DNA of 7,970 nucleotides from Sulfurovum sp. (GCA_026983895.1 JALSTF010000228.1:1-7970), one strand, 5' to 3'; shown: positions 1 to 5,497, counted from the first letter of the stretch. The notes: a model not told the origin generated them from the letters alone. Translations and numbers: made by a program.

Positions 1-16
1 CTGCTAAAGGAAGATT

Positions 17-796
17 ATGTACACCATCGATGCTCACGCAAAAGTCAATATTTTCCTCAAAATCACGGGCCACCGGGATGGTTACCATACCCTGCTCTCG
101 CGCTTCATGCGCGTTGAGGATCTTTACGATACTATCGAGATCGTACCCTGCGAATGTGCGCGGTTCACTATTGAAGGGTGCGGCGATGTTCCCAGGGAGA
201 GCAATACTGTCTACAAAGCCTTTACTGCGCTCAATGACCATATAGAAAACCCTCTTCTGATACACTTTTTCATGCACCACAAGGTCACAATCACCAAACG
301 CATTCCTTCACAGGCCGGTCTGGGCGGTGGAAGTTCGGATGCCGCAGCTTTTATGCGGCTGATCAATGAAGTCTGCAAACTCAAGATCCCGACCGATACT
401 CTTGCCCAAATAGGCAGCACCATCGGTGCCGACCTGCCCTTTTTCATTTACAACTACCCCTCCGCCAATGTTTCCGGTTTTGGAGAGATCGTGGAGCCTT
501 TTGAGGAAGAGACACTGCCCTTCAAACTTTTCACTCCGGACATAGGCTGCAATACGGCACTGGTCTACAAAACCTTCAAAGAGCATCTTTTAAACGATAT
601 CACTCCCTGCTCTTTTATGGGATGGGAAAAGTACAAGAGTGCAGAACTTCTTGACCTCATCGATGATCCGGTGATACTCAACGACCTTTATGCCGCGGCA
701 CTGATCGCCTACCCGGAGCTGAAGGATGCAGCGCCGGAAGGCTGGTTCTTTTCAGGGAGCGGAAGCACATTTTTCAAGGTAGCAGGTAGCAGGTAG
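17..796 (+). CDS. ispE: 4-diphosphocytidyl-2-C-methyl-D-erythritol kinase
   Basis: IspE is a cytosolic GHMP-family kinase of the MEP pathway; it phosphorylates the 2-hydroxyl of CDP-methylerythritol with ATP on the way to isoprenoid precursors. The three GHMP signatures are visible: AKVNIFL near residues 8-14 with the substrate lysine K9, the glycine-rich ATP loop PSQAGLGGGSSDAA at 97-110, and GSGSTFF at 247-253. IGADLPFF (136-143) carries the catalytic aspartate D139. The length, 259 residues, is normal for the epsilonproteobacterial enzyme. The start is an ATG with an AAAGGAAG ribosome binding site 6-13 bases into the window. A TAA at 5-7 could end an upstream gene; csrA is expected there from Campylobacter and Helicobacter gene order, but too little is present to say. 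The last five residues (VAGSR) and the TAG stop are written by a 7-bp tandem repeat, so the native C-terminus may have been replaced just after the third motif. Confidence 0.96.
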   Translation: MYTIDAHAKVNIFLKITGHRDGYHTLLSRFMRVEDLYDTIEIVPCECARFTIEGCGDVPRESNTVYKAFTALNDHIENPLLIHFFMHHKVTITKRIPSQAGLGGGSSDAAAFMRLINEVCKLKIPTDTLAQIGSTIGADLPFFIYNYPSANVSGFGEIVEPFEEETLPFKLFTPDIGCNTALVYKTFKEHLLNDITPCSFMGWEKYKSAELLDLIDDPVILNDLYAAALIAYPELKDAAPEGWFFSGSGSTFFKVAGSR

Positions 797-805
797 CAGG
801 TAGCA
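778..805 (+). repeat. four perfect tandem copies of GGTAGCA at the ispE stop
   Basis: GGTAGCA occurs four times without a break (778-784, 785-791, 792-798, 799-805). The unit is 7 bp, so reading shifts by one base per copy, and the ispE stop TAG (794-796) lies in the third copy. Three or more copies always give the same VAGSR-stop ending; losing copies would extend the protein. This can be read directly from the sequence. Confidence 0.95.
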
Positions 806-847
806 TTTTCACAGGTTGCCTTTGGCGAACCTTCACTGCTACTTGCT
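781..847. repeat. inverted repeat between convergent ispE and the unknown membrane gene
   Basis: AGCAGGTAGCAG (781-792, repeated at 788-799) is complementary at 11 of 12 positions to CTGCTACTTGCT (836-847). A second small hairpin lies inside: AGGTT (813-817) and AACCT (828-832), extended by GCC/GGC around a TTT loop with one bulged G. It sits between two convergent genes and could end transcription from either side, but no T run follows on either strand, so a classic intrinsic terminator is doubtful. It may be a copy of a small dispersed repeat. Confidence 0.6.
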
Positions 848-859
848 CACGGCTCCCTT

Positions 860-1438
860 TCAAGTGGCATTCGCCATGATCTGCTCGCGGATTTCCTTTG
901 CACTGTGGCCGCTTTCGGCATCAAGTTCCCCTACGAGATCCGCCCGTATATACACAGTAAGTTTTGCCAGTGCCTTTGTAAGCATGTCTTCATCTTTCAT
1001 GCTGACATGCCTGTCCTCTGCGATCATTGTGTTGAAAATATCCAAAAAGTGCTCATACTCTTCAAGTACAGCCGGCGAAGCGAAGATCGCCAAACGGTGT
1101 GTATGAAATCTGAGCCGTGTAAGATCCTCCGCTGTGATATCTTTGTGCAGCACCATCTCCTCTATCGTATCGATCAGTTTTTGGTACGTTTCTGTTTTCA
1201 ATTCAATGAATTTGATACTCTGTTCTTTTTCAAGTTCAACAGAAGTCTGTTTGTTCAATAAAAGTGCCGTAATAAGGATGGTCGCCAAGGTTCCAAGGAT
1301 GATCAGAATGATCTCCTGGGTGAAAGGCATCTTGTCGCTCATGTGGTAGGCAAGACGCAGAAAGAAATACCCTCCCACAAAGACAAGTGCACTCAAAATC
1401 ATCATCACTCTGTTATCCTGAAACCATTTTTGCATCAT
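860..1438 (-). CDS. two-helix membrane protein of unknown function
   Basis: I cannot name this protein. It has 192 residues, two hydrophobic helices at about 11-30 and 43-61, and a charged, mostly helical cytoplasmic-type domain from about 66 to the end. Conspicuous stretches are SVELEKEQSIKFIELKTE (66-83), LRFHTHRLAIFASPAVLEEY (109-128) and LTVYIRADLVGELD (160-173). I have seen proteins of this layout annotated only as conserved hypothetical in proteobacteria (recollection, not checked). The start is an ATGATG pair; AAAGGA at 1444-1449 lies only about 4 bases from the first ATG and 7 from the second (1435), so the protein may begin at residue 2. It lies downstream of the second hsp20 gene in the same direction, 78 bp away, with a hairpin and a possible -10 box in between, so it may have its own promoter. 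Confidence 0.8.
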   Translation of the reverse strand: MMQKWFQDNRVMMILSALVFVGGYFFLRLAYHMSDKMPFTQEIILIILGTLATILITALLLNKQTSVELEKEQSIKFIELKTETYQKLIDTIEEMVLHKDITAEDLTRLRFHTHRLAIFASPAVLEEYEHFLDIFNTMIAEDRHVSMKDEDMLTKALAKLTVYIRADLVGELDAESGHSAKEIREQIMANAT

Positions 1439-1466
1439 TGTATCCTTTGGGGAAAGTTATTGCGGA

Positions 1467-1472
1467 AGTATA
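1467..1472 (-). promoter_or_regulatory. possible -10 box for the unknown membrane gene
   Basis: On the minus strand TATACT (5 of 6 to the consensus) lies 29 bases before the first ATG of the gene ending at 860. No -35 box is visible at the right distance, which is common in Campylobacterota. Weak evidence. Confidence 0.35.
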
Positions 1473-1489
1473 GTGCAGTATCGCTGACA

Positions 1490-1510
1490 GGCAGGAGTAT
1501 CACTCCCGCC
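1490..1510 (-). terminator. hairpin after the hsp20 pair, possible terminator
   Basis: In minus-strand RNA the arms GGCGGGAGU and ACUCCUGCC pair along all 9 positions with a single G-U wobble and a 3-base loop. On the plus strand the same position would be an A-C mismatch, so the structure fits minus-strand RNA. It lies 6 bases beyond the stop of the second hsp20. No U run follows, so termination would be partial or factor-assisted; it could also stabilise the 3' end. Confidence 0.45.
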
Positions 1511-1516
1511 TTTGCA

Positions 1517-1945
1517 TTATTTGACGGCAATGCTTTTGGCTTTGCGGGATTCCTCTTTTTCAAGGCTGATATAGAGCCGACCGTCTTCATATTTGGCATC
1601 GACCTTCTCGGTATCGATCCCTTCCGGCAGGACGAATGAGCGGGAGATCAAACCAAAATTGCTCTCACAGAGGTAATAGTCATCCTTCTTTACCTCATTT
1701 TTCATCTTTCGTGTCGCTTTGACCGTCAGGATATTGTCCTCTACCTGAAGTTCGATATCGTTCTTGTCAACGCCGGGGAGATCGATCTCGATCTGAAATG
1801 CATCATTGCCTTTTTTAGCCAAATTGGCGAAAGGAAGATGGCTTGCAACATTGGCAAAGGTTTCTTTCGCGACTTCAAGCCCGTGTTCTACTTTTTCTTC
1901 AACTGAATTTCCGATCTCTTTTGCTGTTTTTACCATGTCCATCAT
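1517..1945 (-). CDS. small heat shock protein, Hsp20/alpha-crystallin family (second copy)
   Basis: Small heat shock proteins are ATP-independent cytoplasmic chaperones that hold unfolding proteins for refolding by DnaK/ClpB. The 142-residue protein has an amphipathic N-terminal arm (about 1-44) and an alpha-crystallin domain (about 47-130) with the typical IEIDLPGVDKNDIEL strand region and a GRLYISL segment where the family has GVL. A C-terminal SIAVK supplies the I-x-I/V motif that docks neighbouring subunits. The start is an ATGATG pair; GGAGG at 1949-1953 is 3 bases from the first ATG and 6 from the second (1942), so the second is likely the real start. The gap to the upstream hsp20 is 10 bp and the ribosome binding site abuts its stop, so the two are almost surely co-transcribed. 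It is clearly diverged from its neighbour, especially in the N-terminal arm, which suggests different clients or a hetero-oligomer. Confidence 0.93.
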   Translation of the reverse strand: MMDMVKTAKEIGNSVEEKVEHGLEVAKETFANVASHLPFANLAKKGNDAFQIEIDLPGVDKNDIELQVEDNILTVKATRKMKNEVKKDDYYLCESNFGLISRSFVLPEGIDTEKVDAKYEDGRLYISLEKEESRKAKSIAVK

Positions 1946-1955
1946 GCACCTCCTC

Positions 1956-2393
1956 TTATTTGATCTCTATTTTTTTAGGTTTGTTTTCTTCTTCTTTGAG
2001 TTTTGGAATGACCACTTCAAGTACACCATTCCTGGACTCGGCATGGATCTTCTCTACATCTACCTTTTCAGGAAGTGTAAAGCTTCTTGAAAACTTTCCA
2101 TATGCACTTTCTACTTTATAATAGTCCTCTTCCTTTACCTCATCTTTCATTTTTCTCTCACCTGAGATAGTCAGGACATTATCCTCCGTCGTGATCTCTA
2201 TATCCTCTTTTTTAATACCGGGGAGATCGATCTCAACATAATACGCATCCTCTCCTTCACGGGTATTTACCTTTGGTACAAAAGAGGCTATCGCACTCTC
2301 TTCTCTTGTCGTTTCCAGATTGCTCATCAAACTGTTGAGCAGATCAAAACTTCTTTTGACTTCGTTATATGGATTATATTTGGTTACTAACAT
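1956..2393 (-). CDS. small heat shock protein, Hsp20/alpha-crystallin family (first copy)
   Basis: This is a cytoplasmic holdase chaperone of 145 residues. It has a short N-terminal arm beginning LVTKYNPYNEVKRSFD, an alpha-crystallin domain at about 46-133 with VEIDLPGIKKEDIEI and NVLTISGERK, the GVLEVVIPK strand that marks the end of the domain, and a C-terminal KIEIK carrying the I-x-I motif for oligomer assembly. It looks like the more canonical of the two copies. The ATG has a strong AAAGGAG ribosome binding site 6-12 bases upstream. A TATAAT box on the minus strand at 2440-2445 gives a leader of about 40 bases. No HrcA (CIRCE) or HspR (HAIR) operator could be recognised upstream, so its heat control is not explained by the two repressors common in this group. 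Confidence 0.95.
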   Translation of the reverse strand: MLVTKYNPYNEVKRSFDLLNSLMSNLETTREESAIASFVPKVNTREGEDAYYVEIDLPGIKKEDIEITTEDNVLTISGERKMKDEVKEEDYYKVESAYGKFSRSFTLPEKVDVEKIHAESRNGVLEVVIPKLKEEENKPKKIEIK

Positions 2394-2439
2394 TTCAACT
2401 CCTTTAAATCTTTAGCCATGAAGGCTGAATTTTTAAATA

Positions 2440-2445
2440 ATTATA
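2440..2445 (-). promoter_or_regulatory. -10 box of the hsp20 pair
   Basis: A perfect TATAAT lies on the minus strand 46 bases before the first hsp20 start. The best -35 candidate, TTCAAC, with 16-base spacing, matches the consensus poorly, as is normal in Campylobacterota. The transcript would begin near 2433 and include a small hairpin (AGCC/GGCT, 2414-2426). Confidence 0.6.
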
Positions 2446-2465
2446 CTGTCGAAGGGAAGAAGTTG

Positions 2466-2485
2466 AATGCTACTTTGGTTGCATT
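2466..2485. repeat. hairpin after the Crp-like gene
   Basis: AATGC and GCATT bound a 20-base hairpin that gains two more pairs (AC/GT) after one mismatch, with a 4-base loop. It starts next to the stop of the regulator gene. No T run follows on the minus strand, so it is at best a weak terminator; it could also be an operator upstream of the hsp20 promoter. Confidence 0.35.
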
Positions 2486-3160
2486 TTAAAAAAGATCGAT
2501 CTTGTCCAGAAGCTTTCGTGCATCGAGAATTTGAAGTTTTTTGTTTTTGACGGCTATCGCACCATCCTCTTTCAGTGCTTTTAGATGCCTCTCGACCACA
2601 TGTCTGACTGTACCTATGAGCTTGGCGATCTCCGTATGGGACAAGCCCTGTATGAGGTTGTACTTCAATCTCTTGTTCGGGTCAAGATTCTCTAAAAGCA
2701 GTTTGATAAGACGTTCAGCCGTAGAGTAGAGAGAAAGGTCGGTAGCCAACTCTTCGATATGCCTCATCTGCTGTGCAAGATAGGGAAAGAACATACGGTT
2801 GAACGATTCGTTGGTACGCAGCAGTTCCCTTACAGTCTCGATAGGCAACTGCAATACTTCCGTATCTTCCAGCGCTTCATACATCACATCATGCGTCTGC
2901 CCGTCCAGCAGCACGATCGTGTCGAACATATCACCCTCACGCAGAATGAAGATGGTCTGCTCCTTCGCATTGGCAAGATTAAGCTGGAACATTTTGATCT
3001 TGCCCTGTATGATCACATAGAAATAATGCAGCAATTCATCCCCGCTGAAAAGCGTTTCCCCTTTTTTGAATGTCAACCGCTTGGTAGTGCGGCTGATCTC
3101 ATTCTGTACTACCGGTTCCAATGCACCAAAAGGGTGCTGTTCTATGATTTGCTGCTGCAT
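2486..3160 (-). CDS. Crp/Fnr-family transcriptional regulator
   Basis: This 224-residue cytoplasmic regulator has a cyclic-nucleotide-binding-type beta barrel (about 9-125, with IIQGKIKMF and REGDMFD), a long dimerisation helix (about 117-142) and a winged helix-turn-helix (about 172-205, LSHTEIAKLIGTVRHVVERH). It has no cysteine, so it cannot bind an Fnr-type iron-sulphur cluster. The cAMP phosphate-binding Arg-Ser of E. coli Crp aligns with H90-D91, so cAMP is unlikely to be the ligand. In the recognition helix the usual R-E-x-x-[SG]-R reads R-H-V-V-E-R, which predicts an altered operator. The ATG follows a modest GGAAAG site. Its start is only 21 bp from a MITE-like element, so its promoter must lie in or beyond that element. 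The downstream hsp20 pair suggests a stress role, which is inference. Confidence 0.9.
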   Translation of the reverse strand: MQQQIIEQHPFGALEPVVQNEISRTTKRLTFKKGETLFSGDELLHYFYVIIQGKIKMFQLNLANAKEQTIFILREGDMFDTIVLLDGQTHDVMYEALEDTEVLQLPIETVRELLRTNESFNRMFFPYLAQQMRHIEELATDLSLYSTAERLIKLLLENLDPNKRLKYNLIQGLSHTEIAKLIGTVRHVVERHLKALKEDGAIAVKNKKLQILDARKLLDKIDLF

Positions 3161-3177
3161 ACACTTTCCAATTTTTC

Positions 3178-3181
3178 ATTA
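3178..3181. repeat. left target-site duplication ATTA
   Basis: ATTA directly precedes the left terminal repeat and is found again directly after the right one (3448-3451), the expected footprint of a transposition event. Confidence 0.8.
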
Positions 3182-3212
3182 GGGCACCTCTAAAAATAGG
3201 TGATACTCACAA
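3182..3212 (+). repeat. left terminal inverted repeat of the MITE
   Basis: This 31-bp repeat starts GGGCACCTCTAA and ends CTCACAA. It differs from the inverted right end at three positions only. Confidence 0.88.
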
Positions 3213-3416
3213 CATTTCCAGCTTTCGTCTAGGCTAGGCACTCTTTTGAAGGCCTAGCCGTAGCTAAGTCGAAAAAGAGTAACGACGCATAGGCGAAAGC
3301 TGGTAATGCCCGAAGGGTGGGCTTTGCAAACGCAATCTTTCACAAGATGCTTCCTTCATCTTAGCTATGGCTAGGATTTGAAAGCCTCTTGCAAAATCTT
3401 GCGTTTGCAAAACCCA

Positions 3417-3447
3417 TTGTGAGCATTACCTATTATTAGAGGTGCCC
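3417..3447 (-). repeat. right terminal inverted repeat of the MITE
   Basis: This is the inverted partner of 3182-3212, starting TTGTGAGCATTACC and ending GAGGTGCCC. It contains TATTAT (3431-3436), read outward towards smpB. Confidence 0.88.
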
Positions 3448-3451
3448 ATTA
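3448..3451. repeat. right target-site duplication ATTA
   Basis: This is the direct copy of 3178-3181, immediately outside the right terminal repeat. Confidence 0.8.
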
Positions 3452-3466
3452 CTTGTAACAATGTGC

Positions 3467-3472
3467 TATAAT
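3467..3472 (+). promoter_or_regulatory. -10 box of smpB
   Basis: A perfect TATAAT lies 28 bases before the smpB start, so transcription should begin near 3479. The -35 window (3444-3449) reads GCCCAT and straddles the MITE end and its ATTA duplication, so the original -35 region was displaced when the element entered. Confidence 0.65.
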
Positions 3473-3483
3473 TCTACCAAAAA

Positions 3484-3488
3484 AAGGA
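3484..3488 (+). promoter_or_regulatory. ribosome binding site fixing the TTG start of smpB
   Basis: AAGGA ends 6 bases before the TTG at 3495. The only nearby ATG (3488-3490) is in another frame and ends quickly, so the TTG is the start. Confidence 0.75.
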
Positions 3489-3494
3489 TGCGCT

Positions 3495-3956
3495 TTGGCC
3501 ATCAATATCGTTGCACAGAACAAAAAAGCCCGACATGATTACGAAATACTCGAAAAATTCGAAGCGGGTATCGTACTCTCCGGTGCTGAAGTCAAGGCAT
3601 TGCGTGCCAAACGTGCCAACCTTGCCGATGCTTTCTGCCGTTTCATCAAAGGCGAACTCTACCTGATGAATGCCCACATCGCCCATCTGGAAACTGCCAA
3701 CAAGTATTTTACGCCCGATACCCGTGCGCCCAGAAAACTGCTTCTGCATAAAAAAGAACTTGAAAAACTTTACGTGAAGGTACACAAAGACGGACTGACC
3801 ATCGTACCCCTGATGATCTACTTCAACGAACGCAACTATGCCAAAGTGAGCATTGCCATCGCAAAGGGAAAGAAACTGCATGACAAACGTGCCGACCTCA
3901 AAGCCAGGACACTCGACAGGGAAGCCAAAGCAGCGATGAAAAACCGGTCCTATTGA
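3495..3956 (+). CDS. smpB: SsrA-binding protein SmpB
   Basis: SmpB binds the tRNA-like part of tmRNA and brings it to stalled ribosomes for trans-translation. The 153-residue protein shows the whole family pattern: INIVAQNKKARHDYEIL (3-19), the SGAEVKALRAKRANLADAF block (29-47), the GELYLMNAHIA strand (53-63), RAPRKLLLHKKEL (77-89), and the basic tail KGKKLHDKRADLKARTLDRE (124-143) that enters the mRNA channel. The length is typical. Translation starts at TTG with a good AAGGA site. The 3' end overlaps the stop of the convergent membrane gene by 7 bp, so no terminator fits between them. In Campylobacter and Helicobacter smpB directly follows ispE; here 2.7 kb of other DNA lies between, and smpB has its own promoter next to the MITE. 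Confidence 0.97.
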   Translation: MAINIVAQNKKARHDYEILEKFEAGIVLSGAEVKALRAKRANLADAFCRFIKGELYLMNAHIAHLETANKYFTPDTRAPRKLLLHKKELEKLYVKVHKDGLTIVPLMIYFNERNYAKVSIAIAKGKKLHDKRADLKARTLDREAKAAMKNRSY

Positions 3957-4915
3957 ATCTCATTCGTTCTGACCGAACTTCTTCCTGCTGCCAGAGACCT
4001 CACACTGCGTTTCTTTTTTCTTATTGCGTAACGTGATATCCGCTGCTTCCTTCTTTCTTTTTGAAAAGTATCTCTTTTTTGTTTCAGCTGCTGCTGTTTG
4101 TTCGGTTCAAATGTACGGAGTTCACGCAGTTGCAGGTAGGCAGGTGTTTTTTTGTAACCAATAAATCTGTAGATGAGAGAACGTGTTTGTTTCAAAAGCC
4201 ATTGCAAGCTTCGCCGTATGGGGTAGTGAAAAAGTTCCCCGATGCGTTTTTCGAACCATGTGAAAAAAGAGAGGATCGTTCTGTATATCCAGCGTATGCT
4301 TTTGGTAAGGAAAGGCACTTTCTCCAGCAAAGCAAAAAGCCAGGAGAAGATCAATACTTCAATGATGGGAGCCAGCCAGCTTCCCCAAAGGTAGTCGGTA
4401 AAAAAGTAGAGTATCGCACTCCCTGTTTTCAACACAAGCGCAAGCAGAAAACTCCATATCTTGGCTACGATGACCTTCAGTGTAAGCATGACTCCCATGA
4501 ACTTTCCTATATAGCCCAAAGAACCGAGAAAAGCAAATGCAGCAATCAGTTTCTTTATCAGAGGAAAACGTATGAAATTATTTTTGATATGGGAAAAAAG
4601 ATGCGAAATGTCCCCTTTGAGAGGGTTGAGGAAATGTATCTTGAAATGATGGGCAAAGACACGTTCTATGAGGTAACGCTTCCCCAGGCCGGTAGCGGAG
4701 AGGAAAAGGATCTTTTTGAGAAATATTTTGAGGATGAATTTCCCTTTGACCAAAAAAAGCGCTGTCAAAAATGCCAGTATATTCAATTTTGCAAAGGTAT
4801 ACAGATCGATCGTCCATCCCCAGACCCTCTCATGCAGCGGCCTGATCTCTACAATGAGCCCGGCAATGATGACAAAAGCGGTAAAAAGCCAGAACCAGAC
4901 CGGTCGTTTGCCCAT
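3950..4915 (-). CDS. multi-pass membrane protein with a basic tail, unknown function
   Basis: I do not recognise a named family. The 321-residue protein has hydrophobic segments at about 7-24, 44-57, 122-145, 146-171 and 182-197, and a strongly basic C-terminal tail: between 250 and 312 there are 22 Lys/Arg against 4 acidic residues (for example KERRKQR and IRKKKRS). Such a tail would face the cytoplasm and could bind nucleic acid, ribosomes or anionic lipid, but that is inference. Residues 192-220 align without gaps to residues 107-135 of the upstream protein, sharing W-x-F, E and WIY-x-x-I-x-x-F-x-x-W. The ATG has AGGAAG 9 bases upstream. The gene follows its neighbour after 6 bp, so the two form one transcription unit. 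Its stop overlaps the end of smpB by 7 bp. Confidence 0.85.
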   Translation of the reverse strand: MGKRPVWFWLFTAFVIIAGLIVEIRPLHERVWGWTIDLYTFAKLNILAFLTALFLVKGKFILKIFLKKILFLSATGLGKRYLIERVFAHHFKIHFLNPLKGDISHLFSHIKNNFIRFPLIKKLIAAFAFLGSLGYIGKFMGVMLTLKVIVAKIWSFLLALVLKTGSAILYFFTDYLWGSWLAPIIEVLIFSWLFALLEKVPFLTKSIRWIYRTILSFFTWFEKRIGELFHYPIRRSLQWLLKQTRSLIYRFIGYKKTPAYLQLRELRTFEPNKQQQLKQKRDTFQKERRKQRISRYAIRKKKRSVRSLAAGRSSVRTNEIQ

Positions 4916-4921
4916 AGCCGT

Positions 4922-5497
4922 TTACTTCCTGAAAAGATGTTTGATATGACGATAGAGCCTTTTGAGACGTATCAAAAATGCGGATTCTCCAGAGAAATAA
5001 CGGATCTTTACTGCACGTATCCAAACCTTCAATTGCTCTTTGACTGCTTTCAATCGCTGCATTGCACTTTGGTAGATCGCCAATGATTTCAGCCAGTCAA
5101 TGAATGCCATGATCTTTCCATAGATCCATTTGAACCACCCAAAACGCATCAGTTTCTCTTCTGTCACCCGAAATACCCAGAAAGTGAATGCCGCAATAGG
5201 TATTTTCATCACATAGAGAAGAAGCCCATGCCATACTTTCCCCGAAACAAAGAGCAACCCGGCATACACTCCCAAAAGCTCAACAGAGCCAAGCATCAAA
5301 ACAAAAAGTACCAGGATCACATAGGCATTCACACGCTGCAGCAGGATCTCAACTCTCTTCAGTATCTTGAGAGAATGGACGAATTCATAGATCGGCTTGG
5401 AGATCCCTTCCCATATCACCTCTTCAAAAACAATAAAGACGATCACCAGCAGCAGTTGCAGTAGTGTGATCAGTTTACGCTTCAATACATCCAACAT
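4922..5497 (-). CDS. membrane protein with a conserved WIY tail motif, unknown function
   Basis: This 191-residue protein has hydrophobic segments at about 8-25, 57-77, 78-95 and 98-110, then a basic amphipathic C-terminal region (119-191). The layout (acidic FEEVIWEG after the first segment, the central hydrophobic hairpin, then KLMRFGWFKWIY) resembles conserved proteobacterial membrane proteins of unknown role that I recall only as hypothetical. Residues 107-135 match 192-220 of the downstream protein (9 identities in 29 ungapped positions), so the pair are probably distant relatives that act together. The ATG has AAAGG about 10 bases upstream and a TATAAT box at 5529-5534. Confidence 0.83.
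   Translation of the reverse strand: MLDVLKRKLITLLQLLLVIVFIVFEEVIWEGISKPIYEFVHSLKILKRVEILLQRVNAYVILVLFVLMLGSVELLGVYAGLLFVSGKVWHGLLLYVMKIPIAAFTFWVFRVTEEKLMRFGWFKWIYGKIMAFIDWLKSLAIYQSAMQRLKAVKEQLKVWIRAVKIRYFSGESAFLIRLKRLYRHIKHLFRK

Larger units (their letters stand above)
3182..3447. mobile_element. non-coding MITE-like element, 266 bp
   Basis: The ends are 31-bp terminal inverted repeats (3182-3212 and 3417-3447) matching at 28 of 31 positions and beginning GGGCACCTCTAA, flanked by a 4-bp direct ATTA. The inside has no credible gene but is full of palindromes. A left arm (3218-3303) has ends CCAGCTTTCG/CGAAAGCTGG and an inner GGCTAGGC/GCCTAGCC pair. A right arm has 17-bp stems (3319-3335 with 3399-3415, 16 of 17) and an outer GGTAATGC/GCATTACC. 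CCTAGCCGTAGCTAAG (3253-3268) is complementary at 15 of 16 positions to 3360-3375, linking the arms. This is the build of a MITE moved in trans by a transposase elsewhere in the genome. The end sequence and 4-bp duplication recall IS5-type elements, but I cannot assign a family. Being so palindromic, it could also form a structured RNA when transcribed. Confidence 0.85.

Noticed and set aside
1..7. End of an upstream gene (TAA at 5-7), possibly csrA
   Set aside because: Only seven bases are present. Gene order in Campylobacter and Helicobacter makes csrA likely, but the sequence cannot show it.
2394..2440. RNA thermometer (ROSE or fourU type) in the hsp20 leader
   Set aside because: The leader has only a 4-5 bp AGCC/GGCT stem, which does not cover the AAAGGAG site convincingly, and no UUUU or UCCU segment pairs well with it.
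2759..3193. Open frame on the plus strand opposite the Crp-like gene
   Set aside because: No family features and no start signal; the reverse strand codes for a complete Crp/Fnr protein.
3182..3447. CRISPR array or tRNA-like gene in the palindromic stretch
   Set aside because: The repeats are inverted, not regularly spaced direct copies, and no cloverleaf with a T-loop or CCA end can be drawn. Terminal repeats and target duplication explain it better.
4061..5086. 341-codon open frame on the plus strand
   Set aside because: It lies opposite the two membrane genes, has no ribosome binding site and a composition unlike a real protein (many Cys, Gln and Lys runs). The minus-strand genes have starts, spacing and membrane segments that make sense.
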